Assembly (NCBI RefSeq): GCF_018274325.1
Contig: NZ_JAGVRH010000003.1
Span: forward strand, 1-64,000
DNA length: 64,000 nucleotides
Direction of reading: 5' to 3'
DNA from: 'Fragaria x ananassa' phyllody phytoplasma
GTDB taxonomy: Bacteria > Bacillota_I > Bacilli_A > Acholeplasmatales > Acholeplasmataceae
The translations under genes were made by a program, and so were the position numbers. The notes under the pieces were generated by a model. The model was given only the letters and a program-made list of their open reading frames with translations. It searched no databases and had not been told where the DNA came from. Shown here one piece after another: positions 39,164 through 48,473 of this stretch; within the stretch, counting starts at the first letter, position 1, and each line of letters opens with the position of its first letter.

Positions 39164-41308
39164 ATGAAAGTGTTAAAGAAAGTTTTTGAAAATACTGATT
39201 TAAAAAATTCTTTTAAAGTTGAAATAGACACTTACGCTCGCAGTGTTGATACTTCTGTTTTAGTGCATTTTCAAGATACAGTGGTTTTAACAACTACTGT
39301 TTTTAGTCATTGTTTAAATAATTTTGATTTCCTCCCTTTAACTGTTATTTATCAAGAAAAATTTTATGCTGCTGGAAAAATTCCTGGTAGCTTTTTAAGA
39401 AGAGAAGGTCGTTTAAATGATCATGAAGTTTTAACTTCGCGTTTAATTGATCGCTCCTTGAGACCATTATTTCCCGCAAGTTTTAAACAAGAAATTCAAG
39501 TTATTAACATGGTTTTAAGTAGTGATCCTGATTTTAAAAGCGAGTTAGCTTCTATTATAGGCAGTTCTCTTTCTTTATTGATTTCTGAAATCCCCTTTTT
39601 TGAACCTGTATCTGGAGTTTATGTTGGAAAAATCGATAATCAATTAATAATCAACCCTACTTTGCAACAATCATCAAATTCCTCTTTGCATTTAATGGTG
39701 GCAGGAACTAAAAAGAATATTATTATGATTGAAGCTCACGCTAATGAAGTTTCTGAAGAAGTTTTTTTAGAAGCAATTTCTTTTGCTCATCAACATATAA
39801 AAAAATTATGTTTATTTCAAGAAAACATTAAAAAAGAAATCGGTAAAACTAAAAACTTAAATAATTGTAATTCAATTGATTTAACTTTAGAAAAAGATTT
39901 TATTCTAGAATATCAACCTAAAACCAAAGAAGCTGTTTTAAAATTTTCTGATCGAACAGAAAAAAACCATTTACAACTTTTAAAAGAAGAAATTTTGGAA
40001 AAAGCTCGCCAAAAACCTTTTTTTAAAACTATTCAAGAGGTTACTTTTTTTGATTTTGAGGCTCAAAAAAAATATTTGCAAACCATAGAAACTTTATCTC
40101 AAAAATTATTTAAACAAGAAATTCGAAATTACATCATTAAAGAAAAAAAAAGACCTGATCAAAGAGATTTAGAAGAAATTAGGGAATTGGGTTCACAAAT
40201 TGATTTACTTCCAAGGACTCATGGTTCTGCTTTATTTACTCGAGGAAAAACTCAAAGTTTAGCGGTCGTCACTTTAGGTTCTTTATCTGAAAGTAAAATT
40301 ATGGATGGTTTAAACGATGAACAAAACAAGCGTTTTATGCTTCATTATAACTTTCCTCCTTTTGCTGTTGGTGCTATTGGCCGTTATGCTGCCCCTAGCA
40401 GAAGAGAAATTGGTCATGGTGTTTTAGCTGAAAAAGCTATTCTTCCTTTTTTACCTCAGGAAAAAGATTTCCCTTACACTATTAGAGTTGTTTCTGAAAT
40501 TTTGGAATCAAACGGTTCTTCTTCTCAAGCTACTGTTTGTGCTACTTCTATGGCTTTGATGGCTGCAGGAGTTCCTTTGAAAAAAGCAGTTTCTGGTATT
40601 TCTATAGGATTATGCTTTGATCAAAAAACCAATGAATATACTATTTTAACTGATATTCAAGGTCTTGAAGATCATATTGGCGATATGGATTTAAAAATAG
40701 CAGGAAGTTCCCAAGGAATTACAGCTTTACAAATGGATCTTAAAATTCAAGGAATTTCGGAAAAAATTTTAAAAGAATCTTTATTTCATGCTAAAAAAGG
40801 TCGTCTTCATATTTTAGAACATATGAATAATATTATCTCATCACCTCGTGTAGAAATTTCCAAATATTCTCCTAAAGTCAAGATGATTCAAATAAGACCA
40901 GAAAAAATCCGTGATGTTATCGGAACTGGTGGCAAAATTATTAATCAAATTATTGAGGACAACAATGGAGTTAAAATTGATATTGAACAAGATGGTCGTG
41001 TTTTTGTGATGCATTCTGATTTAGCAATGGTTGATAAAACAATTTCTTTTATTGAAAACTTAATACAAGAAATTAAAGTTGGTAATTCTTACCAAGCTAC
41101 TATTTTACGTTTTTTAACTGATAAATACGGTAAAATTTTAGGGGCTGTTGCTCAAATTTTTCAAGGAATTGAAGGATTAATTCATTCAAATCAAATTAAA
41201 TCTCAAAAAATCACCGATATTTTAAAAATAGATGAAAAAGTATTAGTTAAATGTATTAAAATCAATGAACGAGGAAGGATTGATTTTTTATTTTTATCAA
41301 AAAAATAA
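39164..41308 (+). CDS. pnp: Polyribonucleotide nucleotidyltransferase (PNPase)
   Basis: PNPase (714 residues) degrades RNA from the 3' end with phosphate. Two RNase PH domains are separated by a helical domain: the first shows YQEKFYAAGKIPGSFLRREGR, the second LPRTHGSALFTRGKTQSL, YNFPPFAVGA and DIQGLEDHIGDMDLKIAG with catalytic Asp residues. A KH domain with IGTGGK (about 585-590) and an S1 domain (about 640-710) follow. The start follows AAAGGAGC. Confidence 0.97.
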   Translation: MKVLKKVFENTDLKNSFKVEIDTYARSVDTSVLVHFQDTVVLTTTVFSHCLNNFDFLPLTVIYQEKFYAAGKIPGSFLRREGRLNDHEVLTSRLIDRSLRPLFPASFKQEIQVINMVLSSDPDFKSELASIIGSSLSLLISEIPFFEPVSGVYVGKIDNQLIINPTLQQSSNSSLHLMVAGTKKNIIMIEAHANEVSEEVFLEAISFAHQHIKKLCLFQENIKKEIGKTKNLNNCNSIDLTLEKDFILEYQPKTKEAVLKFSDRTEKNHLQLLKEEILEKARQKPFFKTIQEVTFFDFEAQKKYLQTIETLSQKLFKQEIRNYIIKEKKRPDQRDLEEIRELGSQIDLLPRTHGSALFTRGKTQSLAVVTLGSLSESKIMDGLNDEQNKRFMLHYNFPPFAVGAIGRYAAPSRREIGHGVLAEKAILPFLPQEKDFPYTIRVVSEILESNGSSSQATVCATSMALMAAGVPLKKAVSGISIGLCFDQKTNEYTILTDIQGLEDHIGDMDLKIAGSSQGITALQMDLKIQGISEKILKESLFHAKKGRLHILEHMNNIISSPRVEISKYSPKVKMIQIRPEKIRDVIGTGGKIINQIIEDNNGVKIDIEQDGRVFVMHSDLAMVDKTISFIENLIQEIKVGNSYQATILRFLTDKYGKILGAVAQIFQGIEGLIHSNQIKSQKITDILKIDEKVLVKCIKINERGRIDFLFLSKK

Positions 41309-41427
41309 TGTATTTCAAATCATTTTAAAAAAATTTAAAAATAAAGATAAAATTTAGTTTTTTTAATATGAATTGTTTAATTGAATAATCATTTAAATAT
41401 TAATTATGAAAAGTATGGTATCCCTAT

Positions 41428-43815
41428 ATGAATGAATTTTTAAATAAATCAGATATTACTGGATTAACTAATCAGCAAGTAGATCAAAAAAAAGCTTTAG
41501 GGCAAATTAATGTTGTTTTTCGAAAAAATTCTCGTAATTTAAAAGATATTTTATGGAGCAATTGTTTTAACTCCTTAACTTTATTAATTTTAATTGTGAC
41601 AATCATAATTATTTCTATTAAAAAATACGCACATTTGTTTTTTTTATTGGTATCTTTAACTAATATGTTAATTAGTATTTTTCAAGAAATTAAGGCTAAA
41701 AAAACTCTAGATCAAGTATCTTTGTTGTTGAAAAATTCTTCTCAAGTTATTAGGAATGGTCAAAAAATAACTGTTGCTGTTACTGATTTGGTTTTAGAAG
41801 ATGTTTTATTACTTGAAACCGGACAACAAATCACAGTTGATGCTAAAGTTAAGAGGGGAGTTATTGAAGTCAATGAATCACTTTTAACCGGGGAAACAAA
41901 ATTAATAGTTAAAAGAGAAGGTGACTTTTTATACTCCGGTAGTTATGTTGTTTCCGGACAATGTTTAGCTGAAATTGTGGCAGTGGGAAAAGATATATAT
42001 ATTGAAAAAATCACTCAAGCGGCGAAAAAATATAAACAACCAAAAACTCCTTTGATGAAAAGTTTATTTTTATTAATTCAAATTATTATGGTCTTTTTAA
42101 CTTTGTTTGTTGTTATTTTAACTATTTTTGGTCGTTCGCCACATAATTCTATTCTCAAAAACGACCAATTTTGGCTCGGTTTATGTGGCATGATGATAGC
42201 AATGCTTCCTTTAGGTTTATTTTTACTAACTAATATTAATTTAGCTGTTGGTTTTATCAATTTAGCAAAACAAAAAGCTTATGCTCAAAATTTATTTGGT
42301 ATTGAAATGTTGGCTCAAATCAACACTTTATGTTTGGATAAAACAGGAACTATTACTGATGGAACGATGCAAGTAAAAACCATTATTCCTTATTATCCAA
42401 AACATTTTCCTTTTGAAAAATTAATAGCTTCCTTTTTAAAGGCTGAATCCATTTCTAATCATACTCGTGATGCTTTAATGAATAAATTTGGTCAAATAAC
42501 TGATTTGTTTCTACCTAAACAAAATATTCCCTTTTCTAGTGTGAGAAAATATAGTGTTGTTAAGTTCGATGGTTTAGGTACTTATTTTTTGGGAGCTCCT
42601 GAGTTTATTCTTAAAAATAATTTTTCTTTAATTCAACAAGATTTTGAAACTCAAGTTAAATTAGGTCATCGAGTTCTTTTGTTTGCTCAAGTAGTCAATA
42701 ATATTATTCCATCAAATGATCCTATGACTGATAAAAGTTTAGATGATTTTAAGCGTATTCCTTTGGCTTTAATTGTTATTGAAGATAATATTAAAAAAGA
42801 CGCTCCTTCCACTATTGATTTTTTTCAAAAAAACGATGTTGTTGTTAAAGTGATTTCGGGGGATAATTATTTAACTGTATCTCAAATAGCTAAAAGAGTA
42901 GGTATTAATGGTTATCATAAAGCAATTAGTTTAGAAGGTATGACAGATGAGAAAGTTGCTAAGATAGCAACACAATATGATGTTTTTGGTCGTACTTCTC
43001 CTCAACAAAAAAAAATATTGATTCAAAATTTAAAAAAAATGGGTCAAAAAGTAGCTATGACAGGTGATGGTATTAATGATATTTTAGCTTTAAAAGAGGC
43101 CGATCTTTCTATTGCTATGGCTTCTGGTAGTCAAGCTACGCGAAATATTTCGAATTTAGTTTTAATGGATTCTAATTTCGCTTCGATGCCGCAAGTAGTT
43201 TTTGAAGGAAGAAGGATTATTAATAATTTAGATAAAATTTCGGTTTTATTTTTTACTAAGACCATTATTGCTTTTTTGTTAGCCTTAGCTGTTATTGTTT
43301 TTAATATTTTTTGCCAACCTTGTTATTTCCCATTTGATCCTTTAAAATTACAGTTTATTATGGATTATTGGGTAATTGGCATTCCTTCACTTTTGTTATC
43401 TTTTGAAAAAAATCATCAAATTATTAGTGGCCGTTTTTGGATTAAAAACCTCAAGAAAGCTCTTCCTTATGCTATTTTATCTTTTGTTAGTTATTGTTTT
43501 ATTTATATTCATAAAGTATGTATCAATCAAGAAGCAACCGTAGATGATTTAAGGATAATTGCTAATTATTCTATTTTAGCTTCTACTTTAATTTTATTTA
43601 CAGTTTTAGCTTTGGTTTGTAAACCTTTTAATTTAGCTAAAAGAGTTTTATTGATAGTTATGTTAGCTTTTTGTTTGTTTTTTTCTAATATTTTAAGCGT
43701 ATTTAAAGTTTTTATTTCCTTGAATCCACTTGAAATAATATTATTAGTTGTTATTTTTATTTTATCTTTATTAATTTCTTATTTTTGGAAAGAATCTCAA
43801 AAAAAGATAAGATAA
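41428..43815 (+). CDS. P-type cation ATPase, CtpE-like
   Basis: The 795-residue membrane ATPase has the phosphorylation motif DKTGTITDG (about residue 305), the actuator motif SLLTGET (about 155) and the hinge TGDGINDILALKEAD (about 545). Ten membrane segments are likely: two pairs before and six after the cytoplasmic domains. The spelling CLDKTGTITDGTM with the GMMIAMLPLGL segment resembles the CtpE group, for which calcium transport has been shown in mycobacteria. No CPx heavy-metal motif and no N-terminal metal-binding domain are present. The ion is inferred, not proven. Confidence 0.85.
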   Translation: MNEFLNKSDITGLTNQQVDQKKALGQINVVFRKNSRNLKDILWSNCFNSLTLLILIVTIIIISIKKYAHLFFLLVSLTNMLISIFQEIKAKKTLDQVSLLLKNSSQVIRNGQKITVAVTDLVLEDVLLLETGQQITVDAKVKRGVIEVNESLLTGETKLIVKREGDFLYSGSYVVSGQCLAEIVAVGKDIYIEKITQAAKKYKQPKTPLMKSLFLLIQIIMVFLTLFVVILTIFGRSPHNSILKNDQFWLGLCGMMIAMLPLGLFLLTNINLAVGFINLAKQKAYAQNLFGIEMLAQINTLCLDKTGTITDGTMQVKTIIPYYPKHFPFEKLIASFLKAESISNHTRDALMNKFGQITDLFLPKQNIPFSSVRKYSVVKFDGLGTYFLGAPEFILKNNFSLIQQDFETQVKLGHRVLLFAQVVNNIIPSNDPMTDKSLDDFKRIPLALIVIEDNIKKDAPSTIDFFQKNDVVVKVISGDNYLTVSQIAKRVGINGYHKAISLEGMTDEKVAKIATQYDVFGRTSPQQKKILIQNLKKMGQKVAMTGDGINDILALKEADLSIAMASGSQATRNISNLVLMDSNFASMPQVVFEGRRIINNLDKISVLFFTKTIIAFLLALAVIVFNIFCQPCYFPFDPLKLQFIMDYWVIGIPSLLLSFEKNHQIISGRFWIKNLKKALPYAILSFVSYCFIYIHKVCINQEATVDDLRIIANYSILASTLILFTVLALVCKPFNLAKRVLLIVMLAFCLFFSNILSVFKVFISLNPLEIILLVVIFILSLLISYFWKESQKKIR

Positions 43816-43830
43816 CAAAGAAAGATTTAT

Positions 43831-44529
43831 ATGATTATTTATGGTAAAAATACTATCAAAGAAGCTATTTTAGCTAGTAGAAAAATTTATCAATTATACC
43901 TTGATCAAAAATTAAAAGATCCTTTGTTGATATCTTTTTTACAAAAAAGGAAAATCATGTATCAATTAGTTGATAAAAAATATTTATATGATTTAACAAA
44001 ACAAAAAAATCATCAAGGGGTAGCGGCTAAAGTTCAAAATTATCAGTTTTATGATTTAGATAGCTATTTAGATTTTAATCAAAAACAACGTTTTTTGATT
44101 TTAGATGCTATTAATGATCCTCATAATTTAGGTGCTATTTTAAGAACTGTTGAAGCTTGTGGTTTTAATGGAGTTATCATGAGCAAAAAAAACCAAGTTC
44201 CTATAAACTCAACGGTAGCCAAAATTGCTTGTGGTGCTTTGGAATATATCAAAGTTTTTTTAGTTTCTAATTTATACCAAACTATTTTAAAATTACAAAA
44301 ATATCAAGTTTTAATTGTGGGAACAGATGGTAACGCCACTCATTCTTTTAATCAAATTGCTAATAATCGATCTTTGGCTATTATTGTTGGCAATGAAGGA
44401 ATTGGAATCCGTTATTTGTTAAAACAAAAATGTGATTTATTAGTTAAAATTCCTATGTGTGGTAAAATTAATTCTTTAAATGTCAGTGTAGCTGCTGCTT
44501 TGATGATGTATGTGAATTTGTTAACTTAA
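43831..44529 (+). CDS. rlmB: rRNA 2'-O-methyltransferase, RlmB/TrmH family
   Basis: The 232-residue SpoU-family enzyme has a short N-terminal substrate-binding domain starting YGKNTIKEAI and the three SPOUT motifs: DPHNLGAILRTVEACG, IIVGNEGIGI and KIPMCGKINSLNVSVAAAL. The N-terminus suggests RlmB, which methylates G2251 of 23S rRNA. In Firmicutes the gene is often next to cysS and before rpmG-secE-nusG, as here. Confidence 0.9.
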   Translation: MIIYGKNTIKEAILASRKIYQLYLDQKLKDPLLISFLQKRKIMYQLVDKKYLYDLTKQKNHQGVAAKVQNYQFYDLDSYLDFNQKQRFLILDAINDPHNLGAILRTVEACGFNGVIMSKKNQVPINSTVAKIACGALEYIKVFLVSNLYQTILKLQKYQVLIVGTDGNATHSFNQIANNRSLAIIVGNEGIGIRYLLKQKCDLLVKIPMCGKINSLNVSVAAALMMYVNLLT

Positions 44530-44638
44530 CAAAAATAATTGTCAATACCCAATTGCTTGTATTTTGTTAGGCAATTCCTGTTCATATAGTTTTAATCCAA
44601 ATTTATTATTAAATTTTTTTTTAATTTCAGTATAAATG

Positions 44639-44654
44639 AATAATCATGATTATT
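44639..44654. repeat. Perfect 16-bp palindrome upstream of rpmG-secE-nusG
   Basis: AATAATCATGATTATT reads the same on both strands. It lies 55 bases before the extended -10 box of the second L33 gene, inside a 256-base gap without genes, and is a candidate protein-binding site. Confidence 0.5.
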
Positions 44655-44708
44655 TACAAAAGATTATGTTAAATATTTTTCATTTTTGAAAAAAAAGTAT
44701 TTTTTTTG

Positions 44709-44717
44709 TGATATAAT
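44709..44717 (+). promoter_or_regulatory. Extended -10 promoter of rpmG-secE-nusG
   Basis: TGATATAAT is identical to the element before the other L33 gene. No -35 box at suitable distance is seen. The start codon of L33 is 68 bases downstream. Confidence 0.55.
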
Positions 44718-44785
44718 AAAAAAAGATCTTTTAAAAAATTAAATTAATATTTTTTTAAACTTTCTGTTATCAAAGGAGTTATTTT

Positions 44786-44932
44786 TTGAAAAAAAATATT
44801 TTTGTTTGTGTTTTATGTTTGAATCGTAATTATCATATTAAATCTAAAACCAACAACAACCAACGACGCTTAGTTTTGAAAAAATATTGCTCTTATTGTA
44901 ACCAACATACTTTGCATAAAGAAACTAAGTAA
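44786..44932 (+). CDS. rpmG: 50S ribosomal protein L33, second copy (zinc-binding)
   Basis: This 48-residue L33 begins at TTG with CAAAGGAG 7 bases upstream. It keeps both zinc pairs: CVLC at 8-11 and CSYC at 35-38, with QHTLHKETK at the end. The position ahead of secE and nusG is the usual one. It differs considerably from the copy at 27836, so it is not a recent duplicate. Too short for length-based gene calling. Confidence 0.92.
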   Translation: MKKNIFVCVLCLNRNYHIKSKTNNNQRRLVLKKYCSYCNQHTLHKETK

Positions 44933-44948
44933 AGGAGTTTTTCAGTTT

Positions 44949-45359
44949 ATGGCAATTAAAACAGTTAATGAAATTAAACCAAATCAGCTATTGGGTGTTA
45001 TTAAAAGAGAATATAGTTTTATTAATATTTTATTATTTATAATATCTATTTTATCTTTGGGAAGTTGTGGAGAATTATGGAAACAACCGGAGGAAGGTAA
45101 GAGATTTTTTGGAAATGCTTATGATAGTCTTCAACCAGGAAAAATTCCTTTAGTTATTTTTTTTATTTTGATTTTTTGTATTGCTTCTTTTCCTTTTGTA
45201 AAAAGCGCTTTGGCACAAATTAAAAACATTACCTTCCCTTCTTTTAAAAAAATTGCGGTTAATACTTTACAAGTGATCTGTTTTACATTTTTTTTAATTC
45301 TTTGTATTTATTATTTTGGAGTTATCATTAAACTTTCTCATGAATTTTTTAAGAAATAA
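44949..45359 (+). CDS. secE: Preprotein translocase subunit SecE
   Basis: SecE clamps SecY in the membrane. At 136 residues it is longer than the single-span Gram-positive form (about 60-75). There are hydrophobic segments near residues 26-40, 63-80 and 104-127; the conserved amphipathic part KSALAQIKNITFPSFKKIAVNTLQV before the last span is the SecE signature. The position between L33 and nusG is decisive. Confidence 0.88.
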   Translation: MAIKTVNEIKPNQLLGVIKREYSFINILLFIISILSLGSCGELWKQPEEGKRFFGNAYDSLQPGKIPLVIFFILIFCIASFPFVKSALAQIKNITFPSFKKIAVNTLQVICFTFFLILCIYYFGVIIKLSHEFFKK

Positions 45360-45380
45360 AAAAATAAATAGAAAAAATAT

Positions 45381-45992
45381 ATGAAAAAAGAAAAACAAAT
45401 TATTAAAAAAATTGATTCCAAAAACAATGATCAAAAAGAAATACAGCAAGAATTATATCAACCTAAATGGTATATCGCTCAAACTTATGCAGGTTATGAA
45501 AATGTTGTTAAAGAAGAGCTACTTAGAAGAGTTGAAAGTATTGGTATCAGTGATTTAATCCCCAATATATTATCTCCTAAAGAAATTTATTACGAAACTC
45601 GTGTTGATGGCAAAAAAATTCCTAGAGAAAGAAAAATATATCCTGGATATGTTTTTATTCAAATGATCATCACAGATCGTTCTTGGTTTATAGTAAAAAA
45701 TACACCTAGAATAACTGGTTTTTTAGGTTCTAGTGGTATAGGAACCAAACCAGTTCCCTTATCAGAACAAGAAATTAATCCTGTTTTGTTAAAAATGGGA
45801 ATCATTAATAAACCTAATTATGAAAATTTAATTGGTAAAAAAGTAGAAATTATTTCTGGTTCTTTCACCGGACAAATTGGTCAAGTATCTATTATCGACG
45901 ATAGTCGAGAAAAAATGATAGTAGAAGTTGATTTATTTGGTAGGTCTACACCAGTAGAAATATCCTTTAATGATTTTAAGGAAATATCTTAG
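45381..45992 (+). CDS. nusG: Transcription termination/antitermination factor NusG
   Basis: NusG (203 residues) binds RNA polymerase and couples it to elongation control. The NGN domain starts PKWYIAQTYAGYENVVKEEL after a basic 28-residue tail and includes KIYPGYVFIQM; the KOW domain is GKKVEIISGSFTGQIGQV at about 152-170. The Shine-Dalgarno site is weak. Confidence 0.95.
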   Translation: MKKEKQIIKKIDSKNNDQKEIQQELYQPKWYIAQTYAGYENVVKEELLRRVESIGISDLIPNILSPKEIYYETRVDGKKIPRERKIYPGYVFIQMIITDRSWFIVKNTPRITGFLGSSGIGTKPVPLSEQEINPVLLKMGIINKPNYENLIGKKVEIISGSFTGQIGQVSIIDDSREKMIVEVDLFGRSTPVEISFNDFKEIS

Positions 45993-46038
45993 TTTTTTAT
46001 TAAAATATAAACATTTTTTACTAAATCTTTAAAATTTA

Positions 46039-46047
46039 TGTTAAAAT
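46039..46047 (+). promoter_or_regulatory. Extended -10 promoter before rplK
   Basis: TGTTAAAAT followed by AAG has the same TGnTAnAATAA shape as the promoters of hup and the L33 genes. It is 135 bases before rplK. Confidence 0.45.
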
Positions 46048-46181
46048 AAGTTGTCTAATTTTTTGTCATAGATTTTTTTAACTAATAAATGTTAATAATT
46101 AAAAAGAAAAAAAAGTTATGTATTTTTATTTTTTTGAATAAAATAAATAAATGGTTTTCATGTCACAAAGAAAGGTTTTTT

Positions 46182-46607
46182 ATGGCTAAAAATGTTGTTA
46201 AAACGGTGAAATTGCAAATTTCTGCAGGAAAAGCTAATCCAGCGCCTCCAGTGGGTCCTGCTTTAGGGCAAGCTCAAGTTAATATTCCAGTTTTTTGCTC
46301 TCAATTTAATGAAGCAACCAAGGAAAAAGTGGGTTTTATTATTCCTGTAGTAATTTCTGTTTATGAAGATAGAAGTTTTACTTTCGTAACTAAAACTCCA
46401 CCAGCTAGTGATCTTTTAAAAAAAATTGCTAAAATCGACTCTGGTTCTTCTAACGCTAAACAAAATAAAGTAGCAACTGTTACACGTGCTAATATTGAAG
46501 AGGTTGCAAATTTGAAATTGCCAGATTTAAATGCCTATTCTATTGAAAAAGCATGTAAAATAATTGAAGGAACTGCACGCAATATGGGGATTTTAATCGA
46601 AGATTAA
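46182..46607 (+). CDS. rplK: 50S ribosomal protein L11
   Basis: L11 (141 residues) belongs to the GTPase-associated centre. [30 protein letters not shown]-type start, [15 protein letters not shown] and the C-terminal GTARNMGI are conserved. The start at 46182 follows AAAGAAAGG; a longer frame from 46089 would add a hydrophobic stretch unknown in L11 and is not used. Confidence 0.96.
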   Translation: MAKNVVKTVKLQISAGKANPAPPVGPALGQAQVNIPVFCSQFNEATKEKVGFIIPVVISVYEDRSFTFVTKTPPASDLLKKIAKIDSGSSNAKQNKVATVTRANIEEVANLKLPDLNAYSIEKACKIIEGTARNMGILIED

Positions 46608-46665
46608 GTTATGAAAAAATTTAAAAACAAAAATATTGATTTGTTTTGAGAAAGGAATTACTTAG

Positions 46666-47361
46666 ATGAAACGTAGTAAAAAATATTTAGCAGCAAGTCA
46701 GAAAATTAATGTTAAAAAAACATATCCTCTTCAAGAAGTGATTAAATTAGCTCAACAAACTCAATTTACTAAATTTGATTCCACAGTGGAATGTGTTTTT
46801 AATTTGAATTTAGATCCTAAAAAAGCAGATCAAAATTTAAGAGGTGCTCTTAATTTACCACATGGAACAGGTAAGGTATTAAAAGTAGCAGTTCTTGCTC
46901 AAGGAAAACAAGCTAAAGACGCTCAAGAAGCCGCAGCTGATTATGTTGGTGATCAAGATTTACTTAATAAAATTGCTAAAAATTGGTTAGACTTTGATGT
47001 TTTAATAGCTACTCCTGCAATGATGTCTCAATTAAGTAAATTAGGACGTATTTTAGGACCAAAAGGACTAATGCCTAATCCGAAAGTAGGAACTGTTACT
47101 GATAATGTTGGGTTAGCTGTTCAAGAAATTAAAAAAGGTAAAATTGAGTATCGACTTGATAAAAATGGTAATATTCATGCAATTATTGGTAAAGTTTCTT
47201 TTGAAGAACATCAATTATTAGAAAATTTAAAAACATTATATTCACAATTGTTGGCAGTTAAACCACGTACAGTTAAAGGTAAATATATTAAAAACATCTC
47301 CTTGTCGACTACTATGTCTCCAGGAATTAAAATTGATCCTATGACAATTACATTACAATAA
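46666..47361 (+). CDS. rplA: 50S ribosomal protein L1
   Basis: L1 (231 residues) forms the mobile stalk at the E site and in other bacteria represses its own operon. The segments FDSTVECVFNLNLDPKKADQNLRGALNLPHGTG-like, GRILGPKGLMPNPKVGTVT and the C-terminal KGKYIKNISLSTTMSPGI are diagnostic. It follows rplK with a GAAAGGA site. Confidence 0.97.
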   Translation: MKRSKKYLAASQKINVKKTYPLQEVIKLAQQTQFTKFDSTVECVFNLNLDPKKADQNLRGALNLPHGTGKVLKVAVLAQGKQAKDAQEAAADYVGDQDLLNKIAKNWLDFDVLIATPAMMSQLSKLGRILGPKGLMPNPKVGTVTDNVGLAVQEIKKGKIEYRLDKNGNIHAIIGKVSFEEHQLLENLKTLYSQLLAVKPRTVKGKYIKNISLSTTMSPGIKIDPMTITLQ

Positions 47362-47405
47362 AAATCAAGTTTTTTTTGTTGAAGATTTAAAGAAAGGATA
47401 GATTA

Positions 47406-47906
47406 ATGATAAAACCTAAGTTAACCAAAAAAATAGAAAAAGTTTCTTTTTTGCAAGAAAAATTTATTCAAGCTAAAACAGTTATTGTTTTTGAATATAC
47501 TAGTTTGCCGGTAAGTGCTTTTATGCAACTTCGTCGTCAATTAAAAAAAATTAATTGTGAAGTTAAGGTTTATCCTAAAAACATTATGGAAAGAGCGGCT
47601 GTTAACGCTCAATATAATGATTTAATTGTTTTTTTAAAAGGACTTAAAGCCTTGATTATTAGTCAGCAAGATTTTTTAGAACCCATTAAAATTATTTATA
47701 ATTTTGCAAAAAAAAATAAGACTATTAAGATTATTGCTGGCATGGTGGAAAAGAAACTTGTTTCTTTACAAGAAATCAATAGTTTAGCTACTTTGCCGTC
47801 TAAAGAACAAATTTTAGCACTTTTAGTTGTTAGCATGATGGCCCCTTTACAACAATTAGCAATTAGTTTAAAAATGTTATTAGAAAAACAAGAAATAAAA
47901 AATTAA
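47406..47906 (+). CDS. rplJ: 50S ribosomal protein L10
   Basis: L10 (166 residues) anchors L7/L12 dimers to the ribosome. EYTSLPVSAFMQLRRQLKK near the start and LPSKEQILALLVVSMMAPLQQLAISL in the C-terminal part are typical. The usual L10 leader before the gene is short here (44 bases). Confidence 0.94.
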   Translation: MIKPKLTKKIEKVSFLQEKFIQAKTVIVFEYTSLPVSAFMQLRRQLKKINCEVKVYPKNIMERAAVNAQYNDLIVFLKGLKALIISQQDFLEPIKIIYNFAKKNKTIKIIAGMVEKKLVSLQEINSLATLPSKEQILALLVVSMMAPLQQLAISLKMLLEKQEIKN

Positions 47907-47947
47907 TAAATTTTATAATTATGAAAATTATCAAAAAGGAGATTAAA

Positions 47948-48322
47948 ATGGCTAAATTAACTAAAGAAAGTTTTATAACAGCTTTAAAAGAAATGTCTTT
48001 GTTAGAAATCAAAGATTTGTTAGATGGGTTAAAAGAAGAATTCGGAGTTGATCCAAATACTTTAGTGGTAGCTTCAAATGGAGCCGCAAATGCAACTGAA
48101 GTGGAAGAAAAAACAGAATTTACAGTTATTATGAAAAATTTTGGTAAAAATCGAATTGCTGTGATTAAAGTGATTCGCGAAATAACAGGTTTGGGTTTAC
48201 TTGATGCTGATAAATTTATCAAAGTTCCTGATCAAAAAGTAAAAGAAAATATTTCTAAATCATTAGCTGAAGATATTAAAGCTCAATTAGAAAAAGCTGG
48301 CGCTGTTATTGAGATTCAATAA
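47948..48322 (+). CDS. rplL: 50S ribosomal protein L7/L12
   Basis: L7/L12 (124 residues) forms the stalk that recruits GTPase factors. The N-terminal dimer domain is KESFITALKEMSLLEIKDLLDGL; the C-terminal domain has EKTEFTVIMKNFG, KNRIAVIKVIREITGLGLLDA and a final helix. Start at ATG 47948 with AAAAGGAGA; an earlier ATG at 47921 is not used. A terminator follows. Confidence 0.96.
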   Translation: MAKLTKESFITALKEMSLLEIKDLLDGLKEEFGVDPNTLVVASNGAANATEVEEKTEFTVIMKNFGKNRIAVIKVIREITGLGLLDADKFIKVPDQKVKENISKSLAEDIKAQLEKAGAVIEIQ

Positions 48323-48344
48323 ATTATTCTCTTACAAGTGATAT

Positions 48345-48371
48345 AAAAACCTGAGTTATCTCAGGTTTTTT
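48345..48371 (+). terminator. Rho-independent terminator/attenuator between rplL and rpoB
   Basis: AAAAACCTGAG (48345-48355) pairs perfectly with CTCAGGTTTTTT (48360-48371) around TTAT. This GC-containing hairpin with a T tail probably reduces transcription into rpoB, as the attenuator at this site does in other bacteria. Confidence 0.85.
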
Positions 48372-48473
48372 AGTCTTGCAATCTATTTGTTTTAATATAA
48401 AAAGACAAAATTTAATTTAAAAATAGAGATTTTGCAAAAACTACTAATATGAAATAATTTATAGGAGAATAAG

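Noticed and set aside
47863-48222. Minus-strand 119-codon frame over rplJ and rplL
   Set aside because: It is the shadow of rplL; its sequence is low in complexity and has no known motif.
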